Below, piece by piece: positions 18,660 through 25,556 of a DNA stretch of 49,318 bases. The translations under genes were made by a program, and so were the position numbers. The notes beneath the pieces were generated by a model that was given only the letters and a program-made list of their open reading frames with translations, was not told the origin of the DNA and ran no database searches. The stretch comes from a virus: the IMG/VR virus record IMGVR_UViG_3300037493_002346, positions 1 to 49,318 of that record; one strand, 5' to 3'. Every line of letters begins with the position of its first letter. Positions within the stretch are counted from its first letter, which is position 1.

Positions 18660-18820
18660 TTAGGAGGCACCTTGGTCCCGTCCAGTTTTTTGTGGACCTT
18701 GACCATTTTGCAGACCTCGACTTCTTTGCCTTTCTGCTTTTCCTTGTGGCAGACCTTCTTGGTCTCAGCAGCAAACAGAATCAGCGGGACAAACGCAATA
18801 AGTGCAATTAGCTTTTTCAT
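18656..18820 (-). CDS. 54-residue secreted protein in the lysis cassette
   Basis: Minus-strand ORF from the ATG at 18820 to the TGA at 18656-18658. It starts with signal peptide MKKLIALIAFVPLILFAAE. The mature peptide is very Lys-rich with two cysteines (KKVCHKEKQKGKEVEVCK), and ends with KKLDGTKVPPK. It overlaps the holin-like gene upstream and the Rz start downstream (ATGATG), so it is clearly part of the lysis operon. It may be a periplasmic accessory of lysis; function unknown. Confidence 0.7.
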   Translation of the reverse strand: MKKLIALIAFVPLILFAAETKKVCHKEKQKGKEVEVCKMVKVHKKLDGTKVPPK

Positions 18821-19239
18821 TCGCTTCTCTCCGGGTGTGGTGGTTGAACAGGTGCTGCCTTGCCGCCGTAACCGGTAGTAGCCGGGTCGCCGTCGGTGCG
18901 TACTGTGGTCACCGTCGTAGTTACAACAGGGGCAGGTTTAGGCGGTGGTGGTGCGTCCTTGAAGTCAGCAGCGGTCGATACGCCGGGAGGCGGCACGAAC
19001 GCGTCCTTACCCTTGACTGCAATCAGTGTGGCCAGCGCACCGAGAATGTACTTCGACATGTCGGAAAGCAGCAAGAAAAAATTCTTATCCGCTGGCGCCA
19101 TGCCAGACATTGGCTGGGTGACGAACACCACCGAGTACATCGACAGCCCTGCCATGATGACAAGGATTAAGCAAAAGGTAATACCGATGGTGAACTTCAG
19201 TAAAGAATTAAGCTGCTCTTCTGTGGCTTTGAAAATCAT
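18817..19239 (-). CDS. Probable holin-like two-helix membrane protein
   Basis: 140 residues with two predicted membrane segments, near 16-40 (FTIGITFCLILVIMAGL) and 62-80 (YILGALATLIAVKG). A Pro/Thr/Val-rich C-terminal tail (PPPPKPAPVVTTTVTTV) follows. The location between the endolysin and spanin genes makes a holin the natural reading, but no holin family signature is visible. The long proline tail is unusual for a class II holin. Confidence 0.6.
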   Translation of the reverse strand: MIFKATEEQLNSLLKFTIGITFCLILVIMAGLSMYSVVFVTQPMSGMAPADKNFFLLLSDMSKYILGALATLIAVKGKDAFVPPPGVSTAADFKDAPPPPKPAPVVTTTVTTVRTDGDPATTGYGGKAAPVQPPHPERSE

Positions 19240-19403
19240 GGTTTTACCTTTTCAGGTTGAGTGACATCTTCAGGACAGGTACCAGTTGCAGTGCAAATAG
19301 GTGGCTTGCATTCTTTCGTTTCCCAGTTAGCAGGGTCTTGGCATGGGTAACGAAACCGGTCGCCGCAAGCATTAATCGCCAAGCACATGAAGAGCATGAG
19401 CAT
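19236..19403 (-). CDS. Small Cys-rich lipoprotein
   Basis: About 55 residues from the ATG at 19403 (a TTG at 19430 is possible). MLMLFMCLAINAC is a signal peptide with lipobox, followed by GDRFRYPCQDPANWETKEC and further cysteines (PPICTATGTCPED), six in the mature part. It overlaps both the endolysin end and the holin-like start (ATGA). A membrane-anchored, disulfide-stabilised lysis-cassette protein; role unknown, possibly envelope protection or superinfection exclusion. Confidence 0.68.
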   Translation of the reverse strand: MLMLFMCLAINACGDRFRYPCQDPANWETKECKPPICTATGTCPEDVTQPEKVKP

Positions 19404-20010
19404 AATGTTTCTTACGATCTTCGAGTCCAATGGTGCCTCCGTTAATCCGTTTGGTCATAGTCAAAATGTCGCCAGCATCTGCCAACTTGTTCAAGCTTGT
19501 GTTTTCCCAATACCAGCATGCGCTCTGTGCCGCACCCTCGAAGGTCTGCATGTACTCTGCCGCCGCTTCTGGGGTGATGCCAAGAGACGATGCAAACCAA
19601 AAATAATTATCCTTGCCGGTGACTTGGATCAACCCGCGTCCCTTGTACCGGGCACCATCGCCTGACGCTTCATCGCCGTTACCCATGCGATTAGCGTAAA
19701 CCTTGTTGGCAATCTTGTCCGGCTGGCGTGCGTAGGCGTTGGCTGTTGCTTGGTCTGGAAAATACTTGGCAAACGTTTTCATCAGACCTGCGGCGCTGTA
19801 GTTTAGGTTCTCAGTCAACCAGACAAAGCCGCCGGACTCATGGCCACATTGGGCCATAAATGCGGCGATGCGCTTCGGTGTGTTGATCTCGTAATCTTCA
19901 GCTAATGACTTGCCTGATAGTTCAGTCTGCTTTCCAAACAAAGCGTCATACCATTGCTGTTGGTACTTGGTGTTGGGGACTAGCTGTTTAAACTGCTGGA
20001 ATGCAATCAT
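19372..20010 (-). CDS. Endolysin, GH19 chitinase-like muramidase
   Basis: 212 residues matching glycoside hydrolase family 19 endolysins. Features are the catalytic Glu in AQCGHESGGF (E58), the second acidic residue in TENLNYS (E67), and the conserved ARYKGRGLIQVTGKDNY around 121-136. It cleaves the peptidoglycan sugar backbone. There is no signal peptide, so it needs the holin to reach the periplasm. A strong GAGGGG Shine-Dalgarno precedes the ATG, which overlaps the previous stop. Confidence 0.93.
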   Translation of the reverse strand: MIAFQQFKQLVPNTKYQQQWYDALFGKQTELSGKSLAEDYEINTPKRIAAFMAQCGHESGGFVWLTENLNYSAAGLMKTFAKYFPDQATANAYARQPDKIANKVYANRMGNGDEASGDGARYKGRGLIQVTGKDNYFWFASSLGITPEAAAEYMQTFEGAAQSACWYWENTSLNKLADAGDILTMTKRINGGTIGLEDRKKHYAHALHVLGD

Positions 20011-20258
20011 TCTTCACCCCTCATTTCACGTAAAACTTTTAATCGTAGTTCCTTCATCTTGCGCGTTTCTTCAGCAGCTTTGTACAGCGCATTGTTCATG
20101 TCCATATACATCACCCCCATGACAGGCAGCGCAATTACTAGCACAAGACACAAGACCAAAACGGCGACGAGTAAAGCCCACGGTATGTGTGGCTCGTCCG
20201 AATCAGCACTAGAACTCCGACGTACCACGCTACGACGAAAAGGATTGCTCCAACCCAT
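20007..20258 (-). CDS. Small membrane protein overlapping the gene upstream
   Basis: 83 residues. A basic N terminus (NPFRRSVVRRS) leads to one strong membrane helix (WALLVAVLVLCLVLVIALPVM) and a charged coiled-coil tail (KAAEETRKMKELRLKVLREM). It overlaps the 3' end of the 20138-20848 gene by 121 nt in another frame and has GGAAG 8 nt upstream. It could be a second holin or an antiholin-like component beside the endolysin, but that is only positional. Confidence 0.55.
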   Translation of the reverse strand: MGWSNPFRRSVVRRSSSADSDEPHIPWALLVAVLVLCLVLVIALPVMGVMYMDMNNALYKAAEETRKMKELRLKVLREMRGEE

Positions 20259-20848
20259 ACTGCGTCTTCCTTCCTTTTCTCTGCCAGCTTGCGCCGTCGC
20301 GCAGCTTCTATCTGTATCTTTATGGTTTCGCGTTTGTGTGCTTCGTCCTGCTCAATGACAATCTGCTTCCACATCTTTTCATACTTGCCCCACAAGTCAC
20401 CCAATTCAGCCGGGGCTTTATAGACCATCATCTCGCGCAACTCTGCAAACATCGCATCTAATCTTGACCGTATGATGACTCGAATTAATGCGCGCTTACC
20501 AATCGAATCCGTACCGGTGTACACCTGCGTTGCCTCTGCTTCCTGTTGGATAAACACTTTGCCAATCTTGTCGTACTCATCCATTAGCGCACCCAGATCG
20601 TTTCCTATCTGGATAAACACATTGTTCGGATCGGCCTTACCTATTTCTTGAACTCGCTGTACTTCTTCGTTGTACTGAACTTTCTGCGCGTTTGTCGGAT
20701 TCTGAATCTTTCCAAACTGAGTCTTTAAATCATCCAGTACATCCTTGACTTCACCTGCTGCACCCTTGATGTCCTTGTAAAGCTGACATCCTTTCTTGAC
20801 TGCGGCAACCGCCGCGTTGGCAGCAGCTAGTAGGGTTAGCGGGTCCAC
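20138..20848 (-). CDS. Helical protein with C-terminal membrane segment, unknown
   Basis: 236 residues. The GTG start lies 3 nt after the preceding stop, with no clear Shine-Dalgarno, so it is probably translated by reinitiation. The N-terminal part (MDPLTLLAAANAAVAAVKKG) and the following amphipathic helices are of a type common in uncultivated podovirus genomes. A membrane segment, VWVGAILFVVAWYVGVLVLI, sits near the C terminus. Position between lysis and tail genes; function unknown. Confidence 0.65.
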   Translation of the reverse strand: MDPLTLLAAANAAVAAVKKGCQLYKDIKGAAGEVKDVLDDLKTQFGKIQNPTNAQKVQYNEEVQRVQEIGKADPNNVFIQIGNDLGALMDEYDKIGKVFIQQEAEATQVYTGTDSIGKRALIRVIIRSRLDAMFAELREMMVYKAPAELGDLWGKYEKMWKQIVIEQDEAHKRETIKIQIEAARRRKLAEKRKEDAVWVGAILFVVAWYVGVLVLIRTSHTYRGLYSSPFWSCVLC

Positions 20849-20851
20849 ATA

Positions 20852-21130
20852 TCAATGCAAATGCAATTGCTGTTTAAGATTAAGAATATCTTGATGCAAA
20901 GAATCATTGCGTTCCTCGCACTTACGGTTCTGCTCTTCAACTGCGGCCAGCCGATCAGACAAGCGTGAGACTTCCTCGCGCAGGGTAACGATGACTTGCT
21001 GCCACGCGGCATCGGTAACGTCAGCCGCTTTGTTGTTGCGGCTATCGGCCATGATCTTCTGGTACATACCGTAGGCACCAGCGCCAGCGGCAGCGATACC
21101 TACGCCAAGGTTAGTCAACCAATCAGACAT
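20852..21130 (-). CDS. Membrane-anchored coiled-coil protein
   Basis: 92 residues with a hydrophobic N-terminal part (LGVGIAAAGAGAYGMYQ) and a long C-terminal coiled coil (TLREEVSRLSDRLAAVEEQN). The architecture resembles small phage spanin- or holin-associated proteins. It is followed at once by the GTG-start gene, suggesting co-translation. The function is unknown; an overlapping reading frame at 20836-21078 is a shadow. Confidence 0.65.
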   Translation of the reverse strand: MSDWLTNLGVGIAAAGAGAYGMYQKIMADSRNNKAADVTDAAWQQVIVTLREEVSRLSDRLAAVEEQNRKCEERNDSLHQDILNLKQQLHLH

Positions 21131-21142
21131 TCTCTATCTCCA

Positions 21143-21745
21143 TTAACGAAACGCTGGGCCGCCGACCCACAACACTAATGAGCGACGCACGCCTTTTGTG
21201 ACCGGGGCTACGCGATGCAAAGTATAAGAAGGAAAAAACCACGCTCTACCCTTTAATGTTTCTAACGTCTGCACCGTATCACTACTGGTTTTTACTTGAA
21301 ACTCACCGCCTTGAAACTCAGACGGGTCAGATAACAACATGGATAGCGACAGCTTTCGTGGAACATTCCTATCCGTTGGTGAAGCATCGGTGTGCCAATC
21401 GTAGTGCCCTTGCTGCTGTTCGGTGTACAAACCAAGTTGCATTGGCTCATGAAACCCAGTCAAATCAAAATGAAAAAAGCGGCTGTTAACTTCCGCCACT
21501 GTTTCTGCAAGTTTTTCCCAGATGTGTTGTAGCTCCGGCTTTGCGCCAATCCACGCCACTTGACTTGAGCGGATGCGCTCGTTTAATTCGCTTGTACCGG
21601 AAGAACCGCCAACACATCCGCTCTGAAGGTTTAACCATTCTGGTTGCGCAAGAATAAGATTAATATCTTCAGGCGTAAGAAAGTCTTCCCAATACGCAAA
21701 ATGGTCTTTGCCCGGTATAGCGCGTGGTGGTATTGGATAAATCAT
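21143..21745 (-). CDS. 2-oxoglutarate/Fe(II) dioxygenase 1 (PKHD/PiuC-like)
   Basis: 200 residues with a full Fe(II)/2-oxoglutarate dioxygenase core. It shows HxD in YDWHTDAS (H118, D120), the double-stranded beta-helix strand GGEFQVK, distal His in FPSYTLHRVAPV (H177), and the 2-oxoglutarate-binding Arg in GVRRSLVLWVGGP (R187 or R188). This closely follows the PKHD-type hydroxylases. It hydroxylates an unknown target using O2, iron and 2-oxoglutarate. Last gene of the five-gene oxygenase cluster in transcription order. Confidence 0.9.
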   Translation of the reverse strand: MIYPIPPRAIPGKDHFAYWEDFLTPEDINLILAQPEWLNLQSGCVGGSSGTSELNERIRSSQVAWIGAKPELQHIWEKLAETVAEVNSRFFHFDLTGFHEPMQLGLYTEQQQGHYDWHTDASPTDRNVPRKLSLSMLLSDPSEFQGGEFQVKTSSDTVQTLETLKGRAWFFPSYTLHRVAPVTKGVRRSLVLWVGGPAFR

Positions 21746-22270
21746 TGTTTTTTTCTAAAGTCGCCAGCTATTGAAATACGTAAATCGTCACTAAGGTTTT
21801 TTGTTACGCCATGCTTTATATACGCAGGAAAAACAACAAGCATTCCCTCAATTGGTTCTACGGTAGAAATTCCTGCCGGACCAAAATCAAAATACAATTT
21901 ACCAGCGCCGGCTGGAACTTTTATAAAACACAAAACCCATATCAGCCAAGCCAATGTGGTCATGCAAATTACAACTTTCGTAAGGATGATGAACCTGTGA
22001 CCATACACGATTGACTATCTCCATTTGCATGGAATCTGCAACGGCGGAAATGCAGCCAATTAATTTTTTTGTATGCTCTCCAAACTCAAAATAAAAATCT
22101 TCATACTCTGGACCATAGATATTTTTATCGTTAGAAATTCTGTTCTTTGGGTCAAAATTATTTAAAACCTCATCCGCCAATATGTTTAAATCAAACCCAG
22201 ACACATAAAAATGTTTGCAGTTAGCTTGAAACAAAACTGTCTCGCCGATACCCGTTATTCTGGTTGACAT
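21742..22270 (-). pseudogene. 2-oxoglutarate/Fe(II) oxygenase 2, split by a frameshift
   Basis: Two reading frames together make one oxygenase of the type with G-xLVVFP-xxxxH ends. Frame 1 starts at 22270 (GGAG 5 nt upstream) and runs through VHHPYESCNLHDHIGLADM to about 21925. There it loses homology, and the sequence continues in the +1 frame with IKVPAGAGKLYFDFGPAG, then EGMLVVFPAYIKHGVTK and a final Arg in DDLRISIAGDF. The switch is at TTTTATAAAA (21919-21928). A 2-base loss (AT) or a 1-base gain explains it: true mutation, sequencing error or, less likely, programmed shift. The rest is well preserved. Confidence 0.75.
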
Positions 22271-22752
22271 GCATGCTCCAATTTATAACCCCAAGGATTC
22301 ACCGCAATTGCTAATCTCTTCCCCGTAAAGCTCTCTACTGCGTGTAGTATGTTTGGCGCAAAGATAACCAACCTGTTAGTTACGGGTTTGATTCGCATTG
22401 TTTCAAACACCAGATCACCACCTAACTGAACATCCACTTCGGGGTAATATACACAACTGCATATTGGGAATTTTTCAACTCCGTCCCTATACAAAAAAGT
22501 TTCATCAGTATCTTTGTGCCATCCAGTTTTTGTGTTTAAGTGAGACCAATACTCACAACCCACCATTTTGGATAAATCAACATGTGTTTCAACAATCTGC
22601 AAAAGTTTAGATAGTGGAGACCCATATAAAATAATTTCACGGCAGGTTCCATCCGCCCATTCAAACTTTGTAGAAGCGTTAAAACTTAAAAAATAATCCC
22701 GCACCGTCGTGCGCTCAAGTTCTGATAGTACATTGTCGAATACACAAACCAT
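22255..22752 (-). CDS. 2-oxoglutarate/Fe(II) dioxygenase 3
   Basis: 165 residues with HxD in TKTGWHKDTDE (H79, D81), distal His in IFAPNILHAVESF (H137), and the cosubstrate-binding Arg at R146 (GKRLAIAVNPWG). The length fits a minimal double-stranded beta-helix hydroxylase such as prolyl-hydroxylase-like phage enzymes. Its stop overlaps the next gene's start, within a tight oxygenase operon. Substrate unknown. Confidence 0.85.
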   Translation of the reverse strand: MVCVFDNVLSELERTTVRDYFLSFNASTKFEWADGTCREIILYGSPLSKLLQIVETHVDLSKMVGCEYWSHLNTKTGWHKDTDETFLYRDGVEKFPICSCVYYPEVDVQLGGDLVFETMRIKPVTNRLVIFAPNILHAVESFTGKRLAIAVNPWGYKLEHACQPE

Positions 22753-22755
22753 AAA

Positions 22756-23322
22756 TTATTTGTTTTCCGCCATGTGCGTTCTAGCTTTTACGTAAGAATA
22801 TATGTCGCGCACAGTGTTATCACCTACTTCTCCGGCGTATTGTCCGTTCTTATAAACAAAATGCAAAAAGACTTGTCCTGCGTAATAACCTTCAGGGCCG
22901 TCACACTTGTCACGCCAATGCTCTACATCACACCCCGGATAAATTACACCATCCCCTTCGCCGAGGTCGAAGCGTTGCCCACCCATGTAAATGGGCCAAG
23001 CGTAATGGTGCGATCGGCCAAGCTGAATAGTAATGCTGACTTCGCAAGCTGATCGGTCTTTATGGCGTTCTAACACATCGCCATTACTGTAAAGCCGCGC
23101 ATACGCATAAGTTGGGATTAAGTCCTCACCAACAGCTTTCTCAATAACAGGCCACAATCGTTCGTGCAGTGTTTCAAACATATACTCATGGTCCAAAATA
23201 CTCTTTGCACTAGGTACTTGGTCGTCCCCTTTTGGGTTTAAATCCCCCTGCCGCATAAGAACGTGCGTGAAAAATTGACAAAACTCAAGTGGGATAATTT
23301 TTGAAATTTGAATCGGTTTCAA
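22756..23322 (-). CDS. 2-oxoglutarate/Fe(II) dioxygenase 4
   Basis: 188 residues. YSNGDVLERHKDRSACEVS carries the HxD pair (H87, D89), and GVIYPGCDVEHWRD the distal His (H135). The usual Arg/Lys that binds 2-oxoglutarate is not obvious in the following strand (YYAGQVFLHFVYKNG). The pattern matches prolyl-hydroxylase-like oxygenases of aquatic phages. Overlaps the neighbouring oxygenase gene by 4 nt. Confidence 0.82.
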   Translation of the reverse strand: MKPIQISKIIPLEFCQFFTHVLMRQGDLNPKGDDQVPSAKSILDHEYMFETLHERLWPVIEKAVGEDLIPTYAYARLYSNGDVLERHKDRSACEVSITIQLGRSHHYAWPIYMGGQRFDLGEGDGVIYPGCDVEHWRDKCDGPEGYYAGQVFLHFVYKNGQYAGEVGDNTVRDIYSYVKARTHMAENK

Positions 23323-23921
23323 AAGATCACCATATCCTTTAAAGAATCTTTTACTGCCGTAAATGGAATATTAAAATAAGCTTGCATAATGATTCTTGGC
23401 TGGTCGTCAATTGGTTCGTAACGAAATTCTGGGTCTCTCTTGTCGTCTACATAACTAACAGAGTGTGGAAAAGCGGAATCAATTACCCAAACATCGCCCG
23501 GTTTAGCAATAAAATTCTCACACTCAGTTAACACATCTCGACGCAAATCTAAATACCCGTTTCCGTTATCAACAAGATTGTCTTCGCTGGAAATAATTTC
23601 GCCATCCCAAAACGAAGTTTTTTCACCGCCTGCCTCAATGTAAAAGTTTATTATTGACATTTCTTCCAAATGAATATGCGGCGCAAGCAAACGCATTTCG
23701 CTAAGATTTACTAAAAGCAGCCCATGCTTTATATCTTCTGGAAGTTTATCTCGCACAAGCTCTGTTTGGTTTCTAGGCAAATAGCGTCGAATTGCCCTTG
23801 GCTTATCCGCTTTGTTCAAAGAATACCCATGCTTTTTAATAATACGTGCGCCATCCAAAACATTTTCCTTGTCAAGAAAAGGCATTGGTACGTCAAGGGC
23901 TAATTTGGCTGCGTGTTTCAT
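23319..23921 (-). CDS. Cupin/2-oxoglutarate oxygenase-like protein 5
   Basis: 200 residues from the ATG at 23921, which overlaps the preceding TGA; a GTG at 23942 is possible. A beta-helix metal site is suggested by LLAPHIHLEEMS (H82, H84, E86), KPGDVWVIDSAFPHSVS (H153) and PRIIMQAYFNIP (R176). It is more divergent than the three intact neighbours and could be an aspartyl/asparaginyl-hydroxylase-like enzyme or a metal cupin. It is the first of the five oxygenase-like genes to be transcribed. Confidence 0.7.
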   Translation of the reverse strand: MKHAAKLALDVPMPFLDKENVLDGARIIKKHGYSLNKADKPRAIRRYLPRNQTELVRDKLPEDIKHGLLLVNLSEMRLLAPHIHLEEMSIINFYIEAGGEKTSFWDGEIISSEDNLVDNGNGYLDLRRDVLTECENFIAKPGDVWVIDSAFPHSVSYVDDKRDPEFRYEPIDDQPRIIMQAYFNIPFTAVKDSLKDMVIF

Positions 23922-24394
23922 AAAATTTTTAATCCCAAGCACCGGGTTTCAGGCGTAACAACCTTGTCGCCAGTAGTAATTGAAATAGCAGCAGGTGCCG
24001 CAAACGACACATTGTTTATGTATAAAACACCTTCACACAGTAAAAACTTTGTGCCATTTTCAAAAACAACATCCTGCCCCTGCGACAAATCTACCGGTTC
24101 TAAATTTAATTTGCGGCTGTCATTTAACAATTCATCGTAGCAGTAAACAACGGTAGGCTCAGTTACATACAGGTCATATTCTTTGCAGTGGTAATCACCG
24201 TCTCTAAAGATACGTCCGGGGTAGTTGTCTGTTGAGCGATCCCCCGTTTGTGCGTCAAAAGATTCAACATACCCTTTAGAGCAAAACACTGTGCATGTAA
24301 CAATGTCTTTACGAACAAGTTTCCATCTAAGCCCTTGCTCATATGTGTTTTGGATAAATATATAACCAAATGCGCGAATAAATTTTTGCTCCAT
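23918..24394 (-). CDS. Beta-rich hypothetical protein upstream of the oxygenases
   Basis: 158 residues, beta-strand rich, ending with NVSFAAPAAISITTGDKVV. It has several cysteines and no catalytic motif I can name. It shares the low-GC composition of the oxygenase genes and is coupled to the first of them by an ATGA overlap, so it is probably part of the same acquired cassette. A cupin-like fold is possible; it might be a substrate or partner of the oxygenases. Confidence 0.6.
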   Translation of the reverse strand: MEQKFIRAFGYIFIQNTYEQGLRWKLVRKDIVTCTVFCSKGYVESFDAQTGDRSTDNYPGRIFRDGDYHCKEYDLYVTEPTVVYCYDELLNDSRKLNLEPVDLSQGQDVVFENGTKFLLCEGVLYINNVSFAAPAAISITTGDKVVTPETRCLGLKIL

Positions 24395-24396
24395 GA

Positions 24397-24753
24397 TTAC
24401 ACCGTTTGGGTATGTATTTCAGGAGTAACAGGAGTTGGCGCTGGAGGAATTAAATCAGTAATAAGATACGACCCCCCTTGTCCAACCATATTTGTATATG
24501 CTTGCACTTTTAAAGAATCGGCAATAAACTTTTCTTCACGTTCTTGCTGTTCCGCAAGATAAACACCAGCAATGGCAATACGTTTTTTAATTTCATCAGG
24601 GTCGTTTATATCAGGCCACATGTTCATAGGCTGATAGGCGTATTGGGGATAATCATCTGGATTCTGAGAGCGTGTTGTGTCTGATGCGAAAGACACAATA
24701 AGAGAATAAGACTGCTCTTCAAAAGCGTGAATTTTCATGTATAGCGTGTTCAT
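24397..24753 (-). CDS. Small tail-fibre-adjacent protein, possible fibre chaperone
   Basis: 118 residues from the ATG at 24753, chosen for the strong AGGAG 5-6 nt upstream; an upstream GTG/ATG extension to 24804 would overlap the adhesin gene. It contains YAYQPMNMWPDINDPDEIKK and a helix AGVYLAEQQEREEKF. Its place directly after the tail adhesin suggests a fibre-assembly helper. No family demonstrated. Confidence 0.6.
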   Translation of the reverse strand: MNTLYMKIHAFEEQSYSLIVSFASDTTRSQNPDDYPQYAYQPMNMWPDINDPDEIKKRIAIAGVYLAEQQEREEKFIADSLKVQAYTNMVGQGGSYLITDLIPPAPTPVTPEIHTQTV

Positions 24754-24764
24754 ACCAACTCCTA

Positions 24765-25556
24765 TTAAGCTACCCCACCTTGGCGCGTACCAGTAGCAGG
24801 CCAAGTGACAAATGGATTCCCAACAATATAGTTACCAGCTGCGCCGGCAGCGCCCCCAGTACCGCCACCGGGAGCGCCAGCGGTTCCAACAGCACCACGA
24901 CCACCACCAGCACCACCCGCCGCACCAGTACGAGGTCCAGCCGGAGTAGCAACAGTTCTTGCGGGACCACCAGCGCCACCAGCAGGAGAAGTTCCGGCAC
25001 TACCAGCATTCCCCGGTCCAGAGCCGGGACCACCGCCGCCACCAGCACCGCCATTAGTACCGGCTCCGCCCCCGCCACCACCGCCGCCAATAGGTACAGC
25101 GCCGCTACCTTTGGGAGTTGGGTATGGACCGGGAGCGCCAGCGCCGCCACCCCCACCGCCGCCGCCAGCAGCAACAGTGTTGTTATTAGTTATGACGGTT
25201 GGACGGTTTACGTAAATTGCGGAGCCACCAACACTTCCCGAACCACCCGGAGTAACCGCAGCAGCCCCACCACCGCCGCCAGCCCCGCCCATCCCTTGGA
25301 TCACACCGTTATTTACAATGGTCACCGTGTCAGCGGGGTTAAAAGCGGAGGGCACCAACATAGCATAAGTTGGAGTTGCGGTACTTCCTACCGTAACACC
25401 GGGGTTTACCGTAACGGTAATATCAGAAATACCGGCAACGTAAGTAGGGCCACGGTTTGTGTACACATCATAGTTGTTGGTATTTGCACTAATTGTTAAA
25501 GGGACAGAAACCCGTCCAGCTACACCGCCAAGCAGAAAATGATGAATACCACTCAT
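24765..25556 (-). CDS. Glycine-rich tail-fibre tip adhesin
   Basis: 263 residues from the ATG at 25556, which overlaps the fibre gene's TGA. The N-terminal third is beta-rich. From about 90 on there are many polyglycine blocks (GGAGGGGGAAA, AAGGGGGGGGAGAPG, PIGGGGGGGGAG), separated by Pro/Thr/Asn segments, ending FVTWPATGTRQGG. This resembles the glycine-rich-motif adhesins (T2/S16 gp38 type) whose polyglycine II helices present variable receptor-binding loops. Likely receptor-binding protein at the fibre tip. Confidence 0.72.
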   Translation of the reverse strand: MSGIHHFLLGGVAGRVSVPLTISANTNNYDVYTNRGPTYVAGISDITVTVNPGVTVGSTATPTYAMLVPSAFNPADTVTIVNNGVIQGMGGAGGGGGAAAVTPGGSGSVGGSAIYVNRPTVITNNNTVAAGGGGGGGGAGAPGPYPTPKGSGAVPIGGGGGGGGAGTNGGAGGGGGPGSGPGNAGSAGTSPAGGAGGPARTVATPAGPRTGAAGGAGGGRGAVGTAGAPGGGTGGAAGAAGNYIVGNPFVTWPATGTRQGGVA

